Source of the DNA: Blastococcus saxobsidens
GTDB taxonomy: Bacteria; Actinomycetota; Actinomycetes; Mycobacteriales; Geodermatophilaceae
DNA: 64,000 nt
NCBI RefSeq assembly: GCF_010682065.1
Contig: NZ_JAAGWG010000002.1
Location: 186,001-250,000 of the forward strand
Reading direction: 5' to 3'
A program made the position numbers and the translations under genes. Position 1 is the stretch's first letter; the number at the start of each line of letters is the position of its first letter. Below, piece by piece: positions 16,764 to 25,640 of this stretch. A model generated the notes under the pieces. It saw nothing but the letters and a program-made list of their open reading frames with translations, searched no databases and was not told the DNA's origin.

Positions 16764-18445
16764 TGGCAGCTACCGCCACGACGCCGGGTGCGCCCACCTC
16801 CCGGCTGAGCAAGGCCGCGACCGAGTTCGACGACCGGCTGATCGTCGCCGGGCCGGTCCGCCGCACCCTCAACAAGGTCTTCCCCGACCACTGGTCGTTC
16901 CTGCTCGGGGAGATCGCGCTCTACGCCTTCATCATCGCGCTGCTGTCGGGCACGTACCTGACCTTCTTCTTCGACGCCTCCATGGTCGAGGTCGAGTACC
17001 AGGGCGAGTACGACCCGCTTCGCGGCGTCCAGATGTCGGCCGCCTACGCATCCGCGCTGGACCTCTCCTTCGACGTGCGCGGTGGCCTGTTCATGCGCCA
17101 GATGCACCACTGGGCGGCGCTGCTCTTCGTCGCCGCCATCGTGGTGCACCTGCTCCGCATCTTCTTCACCGGCGCCTTCCGCCGGCCGCGGGAGAGCAAC
17201 TGGCTCATCGGCGTGGTCATGCTGGTCCTCTCGCTGCTCATGGGCGTCACCGGCTACACCCTCCCCGACGACCTGCTGTCGGGCACTGGGCTCCGCATCA
17301 TCAGCGCGATCCTGCTGTCCATCCCGGTCATCGGGACCTGGGCGCACTTCGCGATCTTCAACGGCGACTTCGTGGGCACCGAGATCATCGGGCGGTTCTA
17401 CATCGCCCACGTGCTGATCTTCCCGGCGATCCTGCTGGCACTGATCGCCGTGCACCTGCTGATTCTGGTCAAGCAGAAGCACGCCCAGTTCCCCGGCCCG
17501 GGCCGCACCGAGCACAACGTGGTCGGCAACCGCCTCTTCCCCGCGTTCGCCGGGAAGGCCACCGGGCTGTTGCTGGTCGTGTTCGGTGTCTGCGCTGGGT
17601 TGGCCGGTCTGGTCCAGATCAACCCGATCTGGCTCTGGGGCCCGTACAACCCGGCGCAGGTCTCCGCCGCGTCCCAGCCCGACTGGTACATCGGCTTCCT
17701 GGACGGCTCGACCCGCATCTTCCCGGCCTGGGACATCAACCTGCCCGGTGACTACACGATCCCGGCGCTGTTCTGGCCGACGGTCGTGGTCGCGGGTGCG
17801 ATGTTCACGGTCCTCGCGCTGTACCCCATGATCGAACGCAAGCTGACCGGCGACACCGCGGCGCACCATCTGCTGCAGCGTCCGCGCGACGTCCCCGTGC
17901 GCACCTCGGTCGGCATGATGGCGCTGACGTTCTACTTCTGGCTGATGGTGGCCGGCGGCAACGACGTCATCGCCGACAAGTTCGACATCAGCCTCAACGC
18001 GATGACCTGGATCGGTCGCATCGGCGTCATCGTCCTGCCGCCGATCGTCTACGTGCTCACCTACCGCATCTGCCTGGGCCTGCAGCAGCACGACCGCGAG
18101 GTGCTGGAGCACGGCATCGAGACCGGTGTCATCCGCCGGCTCCCGAGCGGTGAGTTCATCGAGGTCCACCAGCCGCTCGGCCCGGTCGACGAGCACGGCC
18201 ACGGCCAGCTGGCCTACGGCGGCGCTCCGGTGCCCAAGCGGATGAACCAGGTGGGCGGTGCCCGCCGGGCCATCCGCGGCTTCTTCACCCCGATCGAGCA
18301 GCCGTCCGCGGTCGAGCTCGAGCAGCAGGGCGAGGGCCGCGGGTTGGCGGCCGGCGAGGCGTCGCGGGAGCTCACCAGCTCGGGTCGTCCCTCCGACGGC
18401 GGCCGTCCTTCCGATGGTGGCCGCCCGCAGGACACGCGCGACTGA
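16763..18445 (+). CDS. qcrB: Cytochrome b subunit QcrB
   Basis: A 560-residue cytochrome b, the quinol-oxidising core; this is the target of Q203-type inhibitors in mycobacteria. Heme-binding histidines are in [20 protein letters not shown], broken to its core HHWAALLF, and in [20 protein letters not shown]. The quinone-site PEW-like region reads QPDWYIGF. The C-terminus is a hydrophilic extension ending in a short duplication (GRPSDGG twice). ATG in TGATG overlap with qcrA. Confidence 0.95.
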   Translation: MAATATTPGAPTSRLSKAATEFDDRLIVAGPVRRTLNKVFPDHWSFLLGEIALYAFIIALLSGTYLTFFFDASMVEVEYQGEYDPLRGVQMSAAYASALDLSFDVRGGLFMRQMHHWAALLFVAAIVVHLLRIFFTGAFRRPRESNWLIGVVMLVLSLLMGVTGYTLPDDLLSGTGLRIISAILLSIPVIGTWAHFAIFNGDFVGTEIIGRFYIAHVLIFPAILLALIAVHLLILVKQKHAQFPGPGRTEHNVVGNRLFPAFAGKATGLLLVVFGVCAGLAGLVQINPIWLWGPYNPAQVSAASQPDWYIGFLDGSTRIFPAWDINLPGDYTIPALFWPTVVVAGAMFTVLALYPMIERKLTGDTAAHHLLQRPRDVPVRTSVGMMALTFYFWLMVAGGNDVIADKFDISLNAMTWIGRIGVIVLPPIVYVLTYRICLGLQQHDREVLEHGIETGVIRRLPSGEFIEVHQPLGPVDEHGHGQLAYGGAPVPKRMNQVGGARRAIRGFFTPIEQPSAVELEQQGEGRGLAAGEASRELTSSGRPSDGGRPSDGGRPQDTRD

Positions 18446-18462
18446 TCAGCAGCACTCCAGGT

Positions 18463-18494
18463 GAGGGCCCCGGTGGACATCCACCGGGGCCCTC
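18463..18494 (+). terminator. Terminator of the ctaE-qcrCAB cluster
   Basis: Perfect 14-bp stem (18463-18476 with 18481-18494) and a 4-nt loop, 17 nt after the qcrB stop. Confidence 0.85.
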
Positions 18495-19142
18495 TCCGTT
18501 TCCCCTGCCACTCCCCCGGTGCTCCGCCGGCGGCCGGGCCGGCTCCGGACGAGGGCGGGCTCCGCGCCGGCGTCTGCCTGCCCGTCGGCGCCCGTAGGTG
18601 TGCGCCCCACCCGACCGCGGTCCTGGGCGCTCCCCGCACGGACCCGGCAGCAGGCTGCGCGCCGACCGAGGGCGTCGAGGGCGGCGACGGTGGCGACGGT
18701 GGCGGGACCAGGACGCCATCGCCGCCGCACCCCGCGTGCACGCCCCGCGGGTCGTGGCCCGGGCACGAGCCGGGCCAGGGGAACGGGCGGCCGACCCGGC
18801 ACCTCCCGGCCGCGGAGCCGCTCGCCGCGCTGACGCCCGGCGCCTCGGAAACTCGGCCGGGACCCGACGAACCGGCGCGGAGCGGACCATCGCCTCACGC
18901 GTCCTGCGGCCGGGCGGATGCGTGATGCCTCCCCCGAGAAGGCCCTCCCCCTGCCCGTCGAGCCGCACAGGGAGGCTCAGGGCGGTTCAGGGCGGTTCAG
19001 AACGGTTCCGCTGCACTCCCCGACGTCCGGCGGCGATGATCAGGCGGGGGCACTGCCGGCCGTCGTCCGGGGCGGTCCCGGCGCAGCGGCCGGCGACACC
19101 ACCGCGACTGGACGCCGTGCGGCTGCCGGAGCGGCCGGACGA
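18495..19142. other. Long gene-free spacer between qcrB and ctaF
   Basis: About 650 bases between two terminators. Several frames stay open because of the GC content, but their residue composition (Arg/Pro/Ala/Gly strings) and codon bias do not look coding on either strand, and none has a convincing start. I see no tRNA-like structure. The one notable element is the 10-bp tandem repeat at 18978-19007. Confidence 0.6.
18978..19007. repeat. Three tandem 10-bp repeats
   Basis: TCAGGGCGGT, TCAGGGCGGT, TCAGAACGGT in direct head-to-tail order, one helical turn each. The spacing fits protein binding on one DNA face, but no promoter is evident beside them. Confidence 0.7.
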
Positions 19143-19186
19143 ACGACAGGGCCCACTCCGCCTGGTGGCGGAGGGGGCCCTGTCGT
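19143..19186. terminator. Terminator downstream of ctaF
   Basis: 20-nt arms (19143-19162 with 19167-19186) with one mismatch and a TGGT loop. It lies 17 nt past the ctaF stop and would also stop rightward transcripts from the spacer. Confidence 0.8.
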
Positions 19187-19202
19187 CGGCGTCGGACGCC
19201 GG

Positions 19203-19607
19203 TCAGCCCTGTACGGCGTTCTGCCCCGTGTAGTACTCGAAGAGCAGGCCACCCACCGAGATGAGCAGCGCAGCCGCGGCGATGAGCATCAGCCAGAAGT
19301 AGAAGAACGCCAGCGCCAGGCCCATGAGCGCCGCGGAGAGCGCCAGGGTGATCGGCCAGTAGCTTGCCGGCGGGAAGAAGCCGAGCTCTCCCGCTCCCTC
19401 GGCGATGTCGGCGTCCTTGCGGTCCTCGGGGCGCGCATCGATGCGCCGTGACACGAACCAGAAGAATCCGCCGATGAGACCGGTCAGGCCGCCGGAGAGC
19501 GCGAGTGCCGTCGTGCCGATCGGCTCACGGCTCCACAGACCGTAGACGATCGCTGCAACTACGCAGAACACCGTGATCAAGTTGAAGATCAGCGCTTCGA
19601 CCTTCAC
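19203..19607 (-). CDS. ctaF: Cytochrome c oxidase subunit IV CtaF
   Basis: A 134-residue actinobacterial oxidase subunit with four hydrophobic segments: LIFNLITVFCVVAAIVYGL, TALALSGGLTGLIGGFFWFV, YWPITLALSAALMGLALAFF and FWLMLIAAAALLISVGGLL. It carries the typical polar segment RRIDARPEDRKDADIAEGAG between them. The GTG start has CGAGGAGG upstream. It lies 45 nt behind ctaC on the same strand; ctaD (subunit I) is not in the window, as is usual for this group. Confidence 0.93.
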   Translation of the reverse strand: MKVEALIFNLITVFCVVAAIVYGLWSREPIGTTALALSGGLTGLIGGFFWFVSRRIDARPEDRKDADIAEGAGELGFFPPASYWPITLALSAALMGLALAFFYFWLMLIAAAALLISVGGLLFEYYTGQNAVQG

Positions 19608-19652
19608 GGCCGTGCCTCCTCGTGCTTCTTACGGGTCCGGGGAGCCGACACC

Positions 19653-20540
19653 TCAATCACCGGCGGACTGCTGCTGGTCGACGGTCTTGCTCTGCGCCAG
19701 GTCCAGAGGGGTGGTCGTGGCGGCGTCGCCGGGCTGACCGATGGACTCCAGGGCCTCGAAGGTGTCCAGCCCCGACTCCCGGGCTTCGAGGTACGCCTCG
19801 TAGTCGTCGGGCGAGACCGAGCGGACCTCGAAGTTCATGTACGCGTGGTAAGTGCCGCACAGCTCCGCACAGCGACCGACGTAGGCGCCCTCCTCGCGGA
19901 CGGTCACCTCGAAGACGTTGTCCCGGCCGTTCTCGTTGCCCGGGATCACGTCGAGCTTGAAGAGGAACTCCGGCACCCAGAATGAGTGGATGACGTCTGC
20001 GGAGGCGAGCTCGAAGCGGATCGTGCGGTCGGTCGGGACCACGAGGATCGGGATGTCCGTGCTGGTGCCGACCGTGCTGACCGGCGTGCCGTCGGGCCCC
20101 TGCGTCTCGGGGTACACGAACTCCCAGTTCCACTTGAAGGCGTTGACCGCGATCGTCTCGTCCGGGTTGTCGCTGCGCTCCTTCACCCGGTTCTGCGTCA
20201 CCACGGTGAAGAAGAAGAGACCGGCGATGATCACGAACGGGATGACCGTGAGCACGATCTCCAGCGGCAGGTTGTAAGCCGTCTGGCGCGGGAGCTCGTC
20301 CCCCCGCTTCCGGTGCCGCACGACCGTGTAGCCGATCAGTCCCCAGACGATGAAGCCGACGATCAGGGCGGCGATGACCGACCCCGTCCAGAGCTCCCGC
20401 ATCTCGGTGGCCTCTTCGGTGATGCCCTCCGGCCAGCCGAAGCGCCAGAACTCGTTGTTCGGCATCTCGCATCCGGTGAGGGTCAGCACCCCCAGGAGAC
20501 CGAGCGCGGCCAGCCGCGCGAGCCTGCTGCCTCGAGCCAC
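19653..20540 (-). CDS. ctaC: Cytochrome c oxidase subunit II CtaC (lipoprotein)
   Basis: A 295-residue oxidase subunit holding the CuA centre that receives electrons from QcrC. A signal peptide ends in the lipobox LTLTGC (Cys near residue 23), two membrane segments follow (AALIVGFIVWGLIGYTVV and IVLTVIPFVIIAGLFFFTVV), and the CuA ligands are in HSFWVPEF and CAELCGTYHAYM. I chose GTG 20540, because AGGAGG lies 9 nt before it, over the GTG at 20573, which has no ribosome site. It is the first gene of the ctaC-ctaF pair. Confidence 0.92.
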   Translation of the reverse strand: MARGSRLARLAALGLLGVLTLTGCEMPNNEFWRFGWPEGITEEATEMRELWTGSVIAALIVGFIVWGLIGYTVVRHRKRGDELPRQTAYNLPLEIVLTVIPFVIIAGLFFFTVVTQNRVKERSDNPDETIAVNAFKWNWEFVYPETQGPDGTPVSTVGTSTDIPILVVPTDRTIRFELASADVIHSFWVPEFLFKLDVIPGNENGRDNVFEVTVREEGAYVGRCAELCGTYHAYMNFEVRSVSPDDYEAYLEARESGLDTFEALESIGQPGDAATTTPLDLAQSKTVDQQQSAGD

Positions 20541-20645
20541 TGCTCGCTGCCTCCTCGTCCTCCGCCCGGTCACCGGGCGGTCCTTCCAGCGGATCCTCCA
20601 CCGGTCTTCGGCGGAGTCGAACCACGCCGATCACAGTGTGGGGTG

Positions 20646-20651
20646 AGCCTA
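20646..20651 (-). promoter_or_regulatory. Possible -10 of ctaC-ctaF
   Basis: Minus-strand TAGGCT about 105 nt before the ctaC start, giving a 5' leader of roughly 95-100 nt. The -35 region is not recognisable. Confidence 0.35.
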
Positions 20652-20777
20652 GCCGACCCGCCTCCGGGGCCGACCACCGGAGACGGCCACCGGCGGGTCG
20701 CACGCCACGGCGGAGGTGTCGGGCCGGAGCTCGCCCCGGCCCCCGCGCGAGCCCAGCCGGCGCCGGACCGCGGCGGT

Positions 20778-20783
20778 TAGAGT
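20778..20783 (+). promoter_or_regulatory. -10 element, leaderless start at 20790
   Basis: TAGAGT, 6 nt before the GTG. Confidence 0.55.
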
Positions 20784-20789
20784 CGAGGC

Positions 20790-21158
20790 GTGTACTCCCG
20801 GCTGCTGACCCCGAGGTGGGTGCTCCTGCACCTGCTGGTGATCGCCCTCTTCGTCGCGACGTTCTTCCTCGGCTACTGGCAGCTGAGCAAGGCCGAGGCC
20901 GGAGGCGGCGCGGTGAACTGGAGCTACGCGCTCCAGTGGCCGCTCTACGGGTTCATGGGCCTGTGGTTCTACCTGCGCATGGTGCGCGACGAGCTGCACC
21001 GGGACCCGGACGCCGGGAAGCCGAGCAACGCCGTCGTCCTCTACCAGCGGCCGCGGATCGACACCACGGGCGACCCGGAGCTGGCCGCCTACAACGCCTA
21101 CCTCGCCGAGCTCAACGAGCGGGCCCTCGGTCAGCGGAGCGCCAGCAATGGCCGCTGA
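20790..21158 (+). CDS. Two-segment membrane protein beside the cytochrome oxidase genes
   Basis: A 122-residue protein with two membrane helices, LLHLLVIALFVATFFLGYWQ and WPLYGFMGLWFYLRMV, followed by a soluble tail. The first helix with LGYWQLSKAE resembles the N-terminal anchor of SURF1 assembly factors, but the SURF1 core is absent, so it is not a full SURF1. It precedes a DUF3817 gene with an 11-base overlap and faces away from ctaC. A role in oxidase assembly would be a guess from location. Confidence 0.7.
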   Translation: MYSRLLTPRWVLLHLLVIALFVATFFLGYWQLSKAEAGGGAVNWSYALQWPLYGFMGLWFYLRMVRDELHRDPDAGKPSNAVVLYQRPRIDTTGDPELAAYNAYLAELNERALGQRSASNGR

Positions 21159-21498
21159 GCGCACCGCCCCCGCCCGCGACTCGGAGCAGGCGATCGCCGC
21201 CGCCCTGCAGCGGTACCGGGTGATGGCCACCGTCGTCGGCGTGCTGCTGGTCCTGCTGTTCGTCGTCGCGATGCCGCTGAAGTACTGGGCGGACATGCCG
21301 ACCATGGTCACCGTGCTGGGCACCGCCCACGGTTGGCTCTACGCCTTGTTCTTCCTGTCGGCCGTCGACCTGGCGCTGCGGGCGAAGTGGAGCCTGAAGG
21401 GCACGGTGATCACGCTCGTGCTCGGGACCATCCCGTTCCTGTCGTTCGTCGGCGAGCACAACGTCACGCGGAAGATGCGCGCCGGCCAGCCGGTCTGA
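21148..21498 (+). CDS. DUF3817 integral membrane protein
   Basis: A 116-residue protein with three hydrophobic helices and the DUF3817 signature region KYWADMPTMVTVLGTAHG and LALRAKWSLKGTV, ending in PFLSFVGEHNVTRKM. Function unknown; the family is widespread in actinobacteria and often sits near respiratory genes. The ATG lies inside the end of the preceding gene, indicating coupled translation. Confidence 0.82.
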   Translation: MAAERTAPARDSEQAIAAALQRYRVMATVVGVLLVLLFVVAMPLKYWADMPTMVTVLGTAHGWLYALFFLSAVDLALRAKWSLKGTVITLVLGTIPFLSFVGEHNVTRKMRAGQPV

Positions 21499-21531
21499 CC
21501 CTCCGCTCCCCCACCCCGAGGACTCAGCCTG

Positions 21532-23463
21532 ATGTGTGGCCTGCTCGCCTACTTCTCCACCGACGCCGAGCGCGTCACCGACACCACCGTCACGGCGGTC
21601 CGCGAGGCGCAGCACTGCCTCCGCCACCGTGGGCCCGACGAGAACGAGGCCTGGTGGGACGGGCGTGCGGTGTTCGGCTTCAACCGGCTGTCGTTCATCG
21701 ACATCGAGCACAGCCACCAGCCGATGCCCTACGCCGACGGCCGCTACCGGATCGTCTTCAACGGTGAGATCTACAACTACCTGGAGCTGCGCGAGGAGCT
21801 GAAGGCCGCCGGGGCCACCTTCGCCACCGAGGGCGACACCGAGGCGATCGTCGCCGGCTACCACCAGTGGGGCGAGGACGTCGTCCACCGGCTGCGGGGC
21901 ATGTTCGCCTTTCTCATCTGGGACACCCAGGAGAAGAAGGTCTTCGGGGCCCGCGACCCCTTCGGCATCAAGCCGCTCTTCACCGCCCGCCTGGCCGACG
22001 GTGCGCTGGTCTTCAGCTCGGAGAAGAAGGCCGTCCTGGAGATGCTCGGCGGCAGCGAGGCCGCCGGCGGCGTGGATGCCGCGTCGCTGCAGCACTACCT
22101 GACGCTGCAGTACGTGCCGGAGCCGGCGACGCTGCACCGGGGCATCCGCCGCATCGAGAGCGGCACCAGCTTCACCGTCGTCGACGGCGAGCTGACCACG
22201 AGGCGCTACTTCCACCCCACCTTCCCGATCCGGCCGGTCGCGAAGGACGAGCAGCAGGCGCTCTACGACCGGATCGCCGACGTGCTCGACGACTCGGTGC
22301 GCATGCACATGCGCGCCGACGTCACGGTCGGGTCCTTCCTCTCCGGCGGCATCGACTCCACGGCCATCGCCGCGCTGGCCAAGCGCTACAACCCGAAGCT
22401 GCTCACCTTCACCACCGGCTTCGAGCGCCAGGGCTTCTCCGAGATCGACGTCGCGGCCGAGTCCGCCGCCGCCATCGGGGTGGAGCACATCACCAAGGTG
22501 GTGACCGCCCAGGAGTTCGCCGAGTCGATCCCGCTGGTGGTCTGGTACCTCGACGACCCGGTCGCCGACCCCGCGCTCGTGCCGCTGTACTTCATCGCGC
22601 GCGAGGCCCGCAAGCACGTGAAGGTCGTCCTCTCCGGGGAGGGCGCCGACGAGCTCTTCGGCGGCTACAACATCTACCGCGAGCCGTTGTCGCTGGCGGC
22701 CTTCGAGAAGCTCCCCCGCGGTATCCGGCGCGCCCTCGGGGCGCTGTCGACGAAGCTGCCCGACGGCATGCGCGGCAAGGACCTGCTGCGCCGCGGCGCG
22801 ATCCCGCTGGAGCAGCGCTACTACGGCAACGCCCGGCTCTTCCGGGACGACGAGCTCGGCTTCCTGCGGACCCGCGACGCCGACCTCTCGCACGTGACCG
22901 TGACCCGGGAGCTCTACGAACGCACCCGGGCCGCAGGCTACGACGACGTCACGGCCATGCAGTACGTGGACCTGTTCACCTGGCTGCGCGGCGACATCCT
23001 CGTCAAGGCCGACAAGATGACGATGGCCAACTCGCTGGAGCTGCGGGTGCCCTTCCTCGATCCCGAGGTCTTCCGCGTGGCCTCGACCATCCCGGTGGAC
23101 CAGCGGGTGACCAAGGAGACGACGAAGTACGCGCTGCGCCGGGCGCTGGAGCAGATCGTCCCCGCCCACGTGCTGAACCGCCGCAAGCTCGGCTTCCCGG
23201 TGCCGACCCGCCACTGGCTGGCCGAGGACCTGCACGACTGGGCGCGCCAGGTGATCACCGACAGCGGCACCGACGAGTGGCTGGACAAGTCCCAGGTGCT
23301 GGCGATGCTGGCCGCGCACCGGCAGAACCAGCGGTCGGGCTCCCCGGTGGACTACTCCCGCAAGCTCTGGACGCTGCTGGTGTTCATGATCTGGCACGGC
23401 ATCTTCGTCGAGGGCCGGATCGAGCCGGAGATCCCCGAGACGGTCTACCCCGTCCGGCCGTGA
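21532..23463 (+). CDS. asnB: Glutamine-hydrolysing asparagine synthetase AsnB
   Basis: A 643-residue enzyme. The N-terminal class II glutaminase starts MCGLLAYF, so Cys2 becomes the nucleophile, with RHRGPDE and NRLSFIDIEHSHQPM downstream. The C-terminal synthetase domain has the pyrophosphate loop SGGIDST near residue 270, SGEGADELFGGYNIY, and KADKMTMANSLELRVPFLD. It makes asparagine from aspartate, ATP and glutamine. In this position (Rv2201) actinobacterial homologs may instead amidate mDAP in peptidoglycan (LtsA-type); I cannot separate the two activities here. Confidence 0.9.
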   Translation: MCGLLAYFSTDAERVTDTTVTAVREAQHCLRHRGPDENEAWWDGRAVFGFNRLSFIDIEHSHQPMPYADGRYRIVFNGEIYNYLELREELKAAGATFATEGDTEAIVAGYHQWGEDVVHRLRGMFAFLIWDTQEKKVFGARDPFGIKPLFTARLADGALVFSSEKKAVLEMLGGSEAAGGVDAASLQHYLTLQYVPEPATLHRGIRRIESGTSFTVVDGELTTRRYFHPTFPIRPVAKDEQQALYDRIADVLDDSVRMHMRADVTVGSFLSGGIDSTAIAALAKRYNPKLLTFTTGFERQGFSEIDVAAESAAAIGVEHITKVVTAQEFAESIPLVVWYLDDPVADPALVPLYFIAREARKHVKVVLSGEGADELFGGYNIYREPLSLAAFEKLPRGIRRALGALSTKLPDGMRGKDLLRRGAIPLEQRYYGNARLFRDDELGFLRTRDADLSHVTVTRELYERTRAAGYDDVTAMQYVDLFTWLRGDILVKADKMTMANSLELRVPFLDPEVFRVASTIPVDQRVTKETTKYALRRALEQIVPAHVLNRRKLGFPVPTRHWLAEDLHDWARQVITDSGTDEWLDKSQVLAMLAAHRQNQRSGSPVDYSRKLWTLLVFMIWHGIFVEGRIEPEIPETVYPVRP

Positions 23464-23579
23464 CACCGCGGTCCTCCGGACCGCACCGCGGCCACGAGCC
23501 GTACCCCTGCCGGCGGAGCCCCGTCGTCGTTCCTCCCGGGACCCTTCGGGCCCCACTCGTCACGACCCGTGAACGCGAC

Positions 23580-23613
23580 AGAGCCCGGCACCTCCGAAGA
23601 GGTGCCGGGCTCT
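23580..23613. terminator. Bidirectional terminator, asnB/erpA
   Basis: Perfect 15-bp stem (23580-23594 with 23599-23613) closed by a CGAA tetraloop, between convergent genes. Confidence 0.88.
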
Positions 23614-23630
23614 GCGGGACGTGTCGTCCC

Positions 23631-24002
23631 TCAGCTGAAGCTGTCCCCGCAGGCGCAGGAGCTGCCCGCGTTGGGGTTGTCGATCGTGAAGCCCTGCTTC
23701 TCGATGGAGTCGACGAAGTCGATCGTCGCGCCACCGAGGTACGGCCCGCTCATGCGGTCCACGATGACCTCGACGCCACCGAACTCGTAGGTCTGGTCAC
23801 CGTCGAGGAACCGCTCGTCGAAGAACAGCTGGTAACGGAGGCCGGAGCAACCGCCCGGCTGGACGGCGATGCGCAGCCGCAGGTCGTCGCGACCCTCCTG
23901 GTCCAGCAGCCCCTTGACCTTGGCGGCCGCCGGGTCGCTGAGCACGACGCCGGTGACGCCGGCTGCCCCGCCATCGATGGTCGTGGTGTCCTGCACCGAC
24001 AT
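23631..24002 (-). CDS. erpA: A-type iron-sulfur carrier (ErpA/HesB)
   Basis: A 123-residue A-type carrier that delivers Fe-S clusters to target proteins. The three conserved cysteines are in GGCSGLRY and at the C-terminus SSCACGDSF. The ATG has GGGAGGA 6 nt upstream. Single gene, convergent with asnB. Plausible clients in the window are the lipoyl synthase LipA and the Rieske protein. Equivalent to Rv2204c. Confidence 0.93.
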   Translation of the reverse strand: MSVQDTTTIDGGAAGVTGVVLSDPAAAKVKGLLDQEGRDDLRLRIAVQPGGCSGLRYQLFFDERFLDGDQTYEFGGVEVIVDRMSGPYLGGATIDFVDSIEKQGFTIDNPNAGSSCACGDSFS

Positions 24003-24141
24003 GTTGTGTCCTCCCAGATCCGAGGTGCCCGCTGCGGCACTTCCTGCAGCGGACCAACACCGCCGTGGCGGTGGCTCTTCCCCTGCGCCGTCCACTGTAC
24101 GGCTCCCGGCGCGACCTCCGGGGCTCCGTTGCTCACACACG

Positions 24142-24147
24142 TAGACT
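24142..24147 (+). promoter_or_regulatory. -10 element, leaderless start of the DUF3043 gene
   Basis: TAGACT, 8 nt before GTG 24156. Confidence 0.5.
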
Positions 24148-24155
24148 TCCGGCCC

Positions 24156-24785
24156 GTGAAGCTCCGCCTGCCCGGCCGCCGTGACAGCACCCCGACGACC
24201 GATGCCGCCTCCGACGCCACGTCCGGCGACGGCGACGAGCTGACCGCTCAGCTGCTCAAGGCCGGCGGCAAGGGTCGCCCGACGCCCAAGCGCGCCGAGG
24301 CCCAGGGCCGCCGGCAGGGTCCTCCCCCGCCGCCGCCCACCACGCGCAAGGAGGCCTACAAGCGCATGCGCGAGCAGCAGGCCGCGCGCCGCGCCGAGAC
24401 CCGCCAGGGCGCGGCCCGGGGCGACGACGCCTACCTGCCCGCGCGTGACCGCGGTCCCGTGCGGAAGCTGGTGCGCGACGTGGTCGACAGCCGCCGCAAC
24501 GTCGGCAGCCTGTTCCTCGCCGTGGCTGCCGTGGCGCTGATCGGCACCTTCGCGCCGAGCCTGGCGGTGAAGACCTACTCCAGCTTCGTGCTGTTCGGCT
24601 TCTTCCTGGTGCTCATCGTCGACTCGGTGGTGCTGGGCCGGAAGATCAAGAGCTCCGTCGCGGCACGGTTCCCCGACTCCGACCACAAGATGAAGGGCCT
24701 GGTCTGGTACGGCATCAGCCGGTCGACCATGATCCGCCGGTGGCGCTTCCCCAAGCCCGAGGTCCCGCTCGGCGCGCAGGTCTGA
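24156..24785 (+). CDS. DUF3043 membrane protein
   Basis: A 209-residue protein. The first 100 residues are charged and disordered with a run of prolines and the family segment PTPKRAEAQGRRQGP, then KEAYKRMREQQAARRAE. Two membrane helices follow (GSLFLAVAAVALIGTFAPSL and FVLFGFFLVLIVDSVVLG), and the cytoplasmic tail ends RRWRFPKPEVPLG. This is the DUF3043 pattern found beside cta/qcr genes in actinobacteria (Rv2206); function unknown. Confidence 0.85.
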   Translation: MKLRLPGRRDSTPTTDAASDATSGDGDELTAQLLKAGGKGRPTPKRAEAQGRRQGPPPPPPTTRKEAYKRMREQQAARRAETRQGAARGDDAYLPARDRGPVRKLVRDVVDSRRNVGSLFLAVAAVALIGTFAPSLAVKTYSSFVLFGFFLVLIVDSVVLGRKIKSSVAARFPDSDHKMKGLVWYGISRSTMIRRWRFPKPEVPLGAQV

Positions 24786-24825
24786 CCCTGGCGCGGCCCG
24801 GCCGGCCGGCGGCCCGGCGGCGCTG

Positions 24826-25629
24826 ATGCAGGTCACCCTCCTGGGCACGGGCGCCGCGGACGGCTGGCCCAACCCGTGGTGCGACTGCCCGTCGTGCGCC
24901 GATGCGCGGCGCCGTGGCGAGCTCCGCCGACCGACGTCGGCGCTGGTGGACGGCGTCCTGCTGCTGGACCTGGCCCCGGCCCCGCCGCCGGTCGAGGTGT
25001 CGCTGGCCGGCGTGCACACGGTCCTGGTCACCCACGACCACCCCGACCACTGCGCGCCGCTGAGCCTGCTCGCGCGCCAGTGGGTGCGCCGGTCCCAGCC
25101 GCTGACCGTCGCCGGGCCCGGCCCCGTGCTGGACGCCGTCCGGCCGTGGCTGGGCCCCGACGACCCGGTGGAGCTCCTCCCCCTCGAGCCCGGCGCGGTG
25201 CTGGAGCGCGCGGGCCACCGGGTGGTGGCGCTCGCCGCCGCGCACGACGTGCCCACGGTGCTCTTCGACGTCACCGGTCCCGACGGCGCCCGGCTGCTGT
25301 ACGCCACCGACACCGGCCCGCTCCCCCAGGCGACGGTCGAGGCCGTCCGCGGCGCCGCCTACGACCTCGTGCTCCTGGAGGAGACGTTCGGCCGGGTGAC
25401 CGGCCACGGCACCGGTCACCTGGACCTGGCGACGTTCCCCGACCAGCTGGAGCGGCTGCGCGCGGTCGGTGCGGTCACCGCAACGACCGACGTCGTCGCC
25501 GTCCACCTGGGGCACCACAACCCGCCGGCCGCCGAGCTGGCCGGCACCCTCGCCGGCTTCGGTGCGCGCCTGGTCCCGGACGGGACCTCGGTGACGACCC
25601 GGTGCGCGGCGACCGCACCCGGCGCCTAA
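24826..25629 (+). CDS. MBL-fold metal-dependent hydrolase (PhnP-like)
   Basis: A 267-residue metallo-beta-lactamase-fold protein. It begins MQVTLLGTGAADGWPNPWC, then CDCPSC, a cysteine-rich zinc loop as in PhnP-type phosphodiesterases. The dinuclear metal motif is THDHPDHC near residue 67, with further ligands in AAAHDVP, YATDTG and HLGHHN. Probably hydrolyses a phosphodiester; the substrate is unknown and no phn genes are nearby. In some actinobacteria such genes stand near cobalamin genes, not seen here. No clear ribosome site precedes the ATG. Confidence 0.82.
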   Translation: MQVTLLGTGAADGWPNPWCDCPSCADARRRGELRRPTSALVDGVLLLDLAPAPPPVEVSLAGVHTVLVTHDHPDHCAPLSLLARQWVRRSQPLTVAGPGPVLDAVRPWLGPDDPVELLPLEPGAVLERAGHRVVALAAAHDVPTVLFDVTGPDGARLLYATDTGPLPQATVEAVRGAAYDLVLLEETFGRVTGHGTGHLDLATFPDQLERLRAVGAVTATTDVVAVHLGHHNPPAAELAGTLAGFGARLVPDGTSVTTRCAATAPGA

Positions 25630-25632
25630 CGT
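25627..25632 (+). promoter_or_regulatory. -10 element overlapping the MBL stop codon
   Basis: TAACGT, whose TAA is the stop of the MBL gene, 8 nt before GTG 25641. Confidence 0.5.
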
Positions 25633-25640
25633 CGGCAGTC

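Noticed and set aside
18461..18925. Open frames in the qcrB-ctaF spacer
   Set aside because: They begin inside the terminator hairpin or lack any start signal, and codon bias is not of coding type on either strand.
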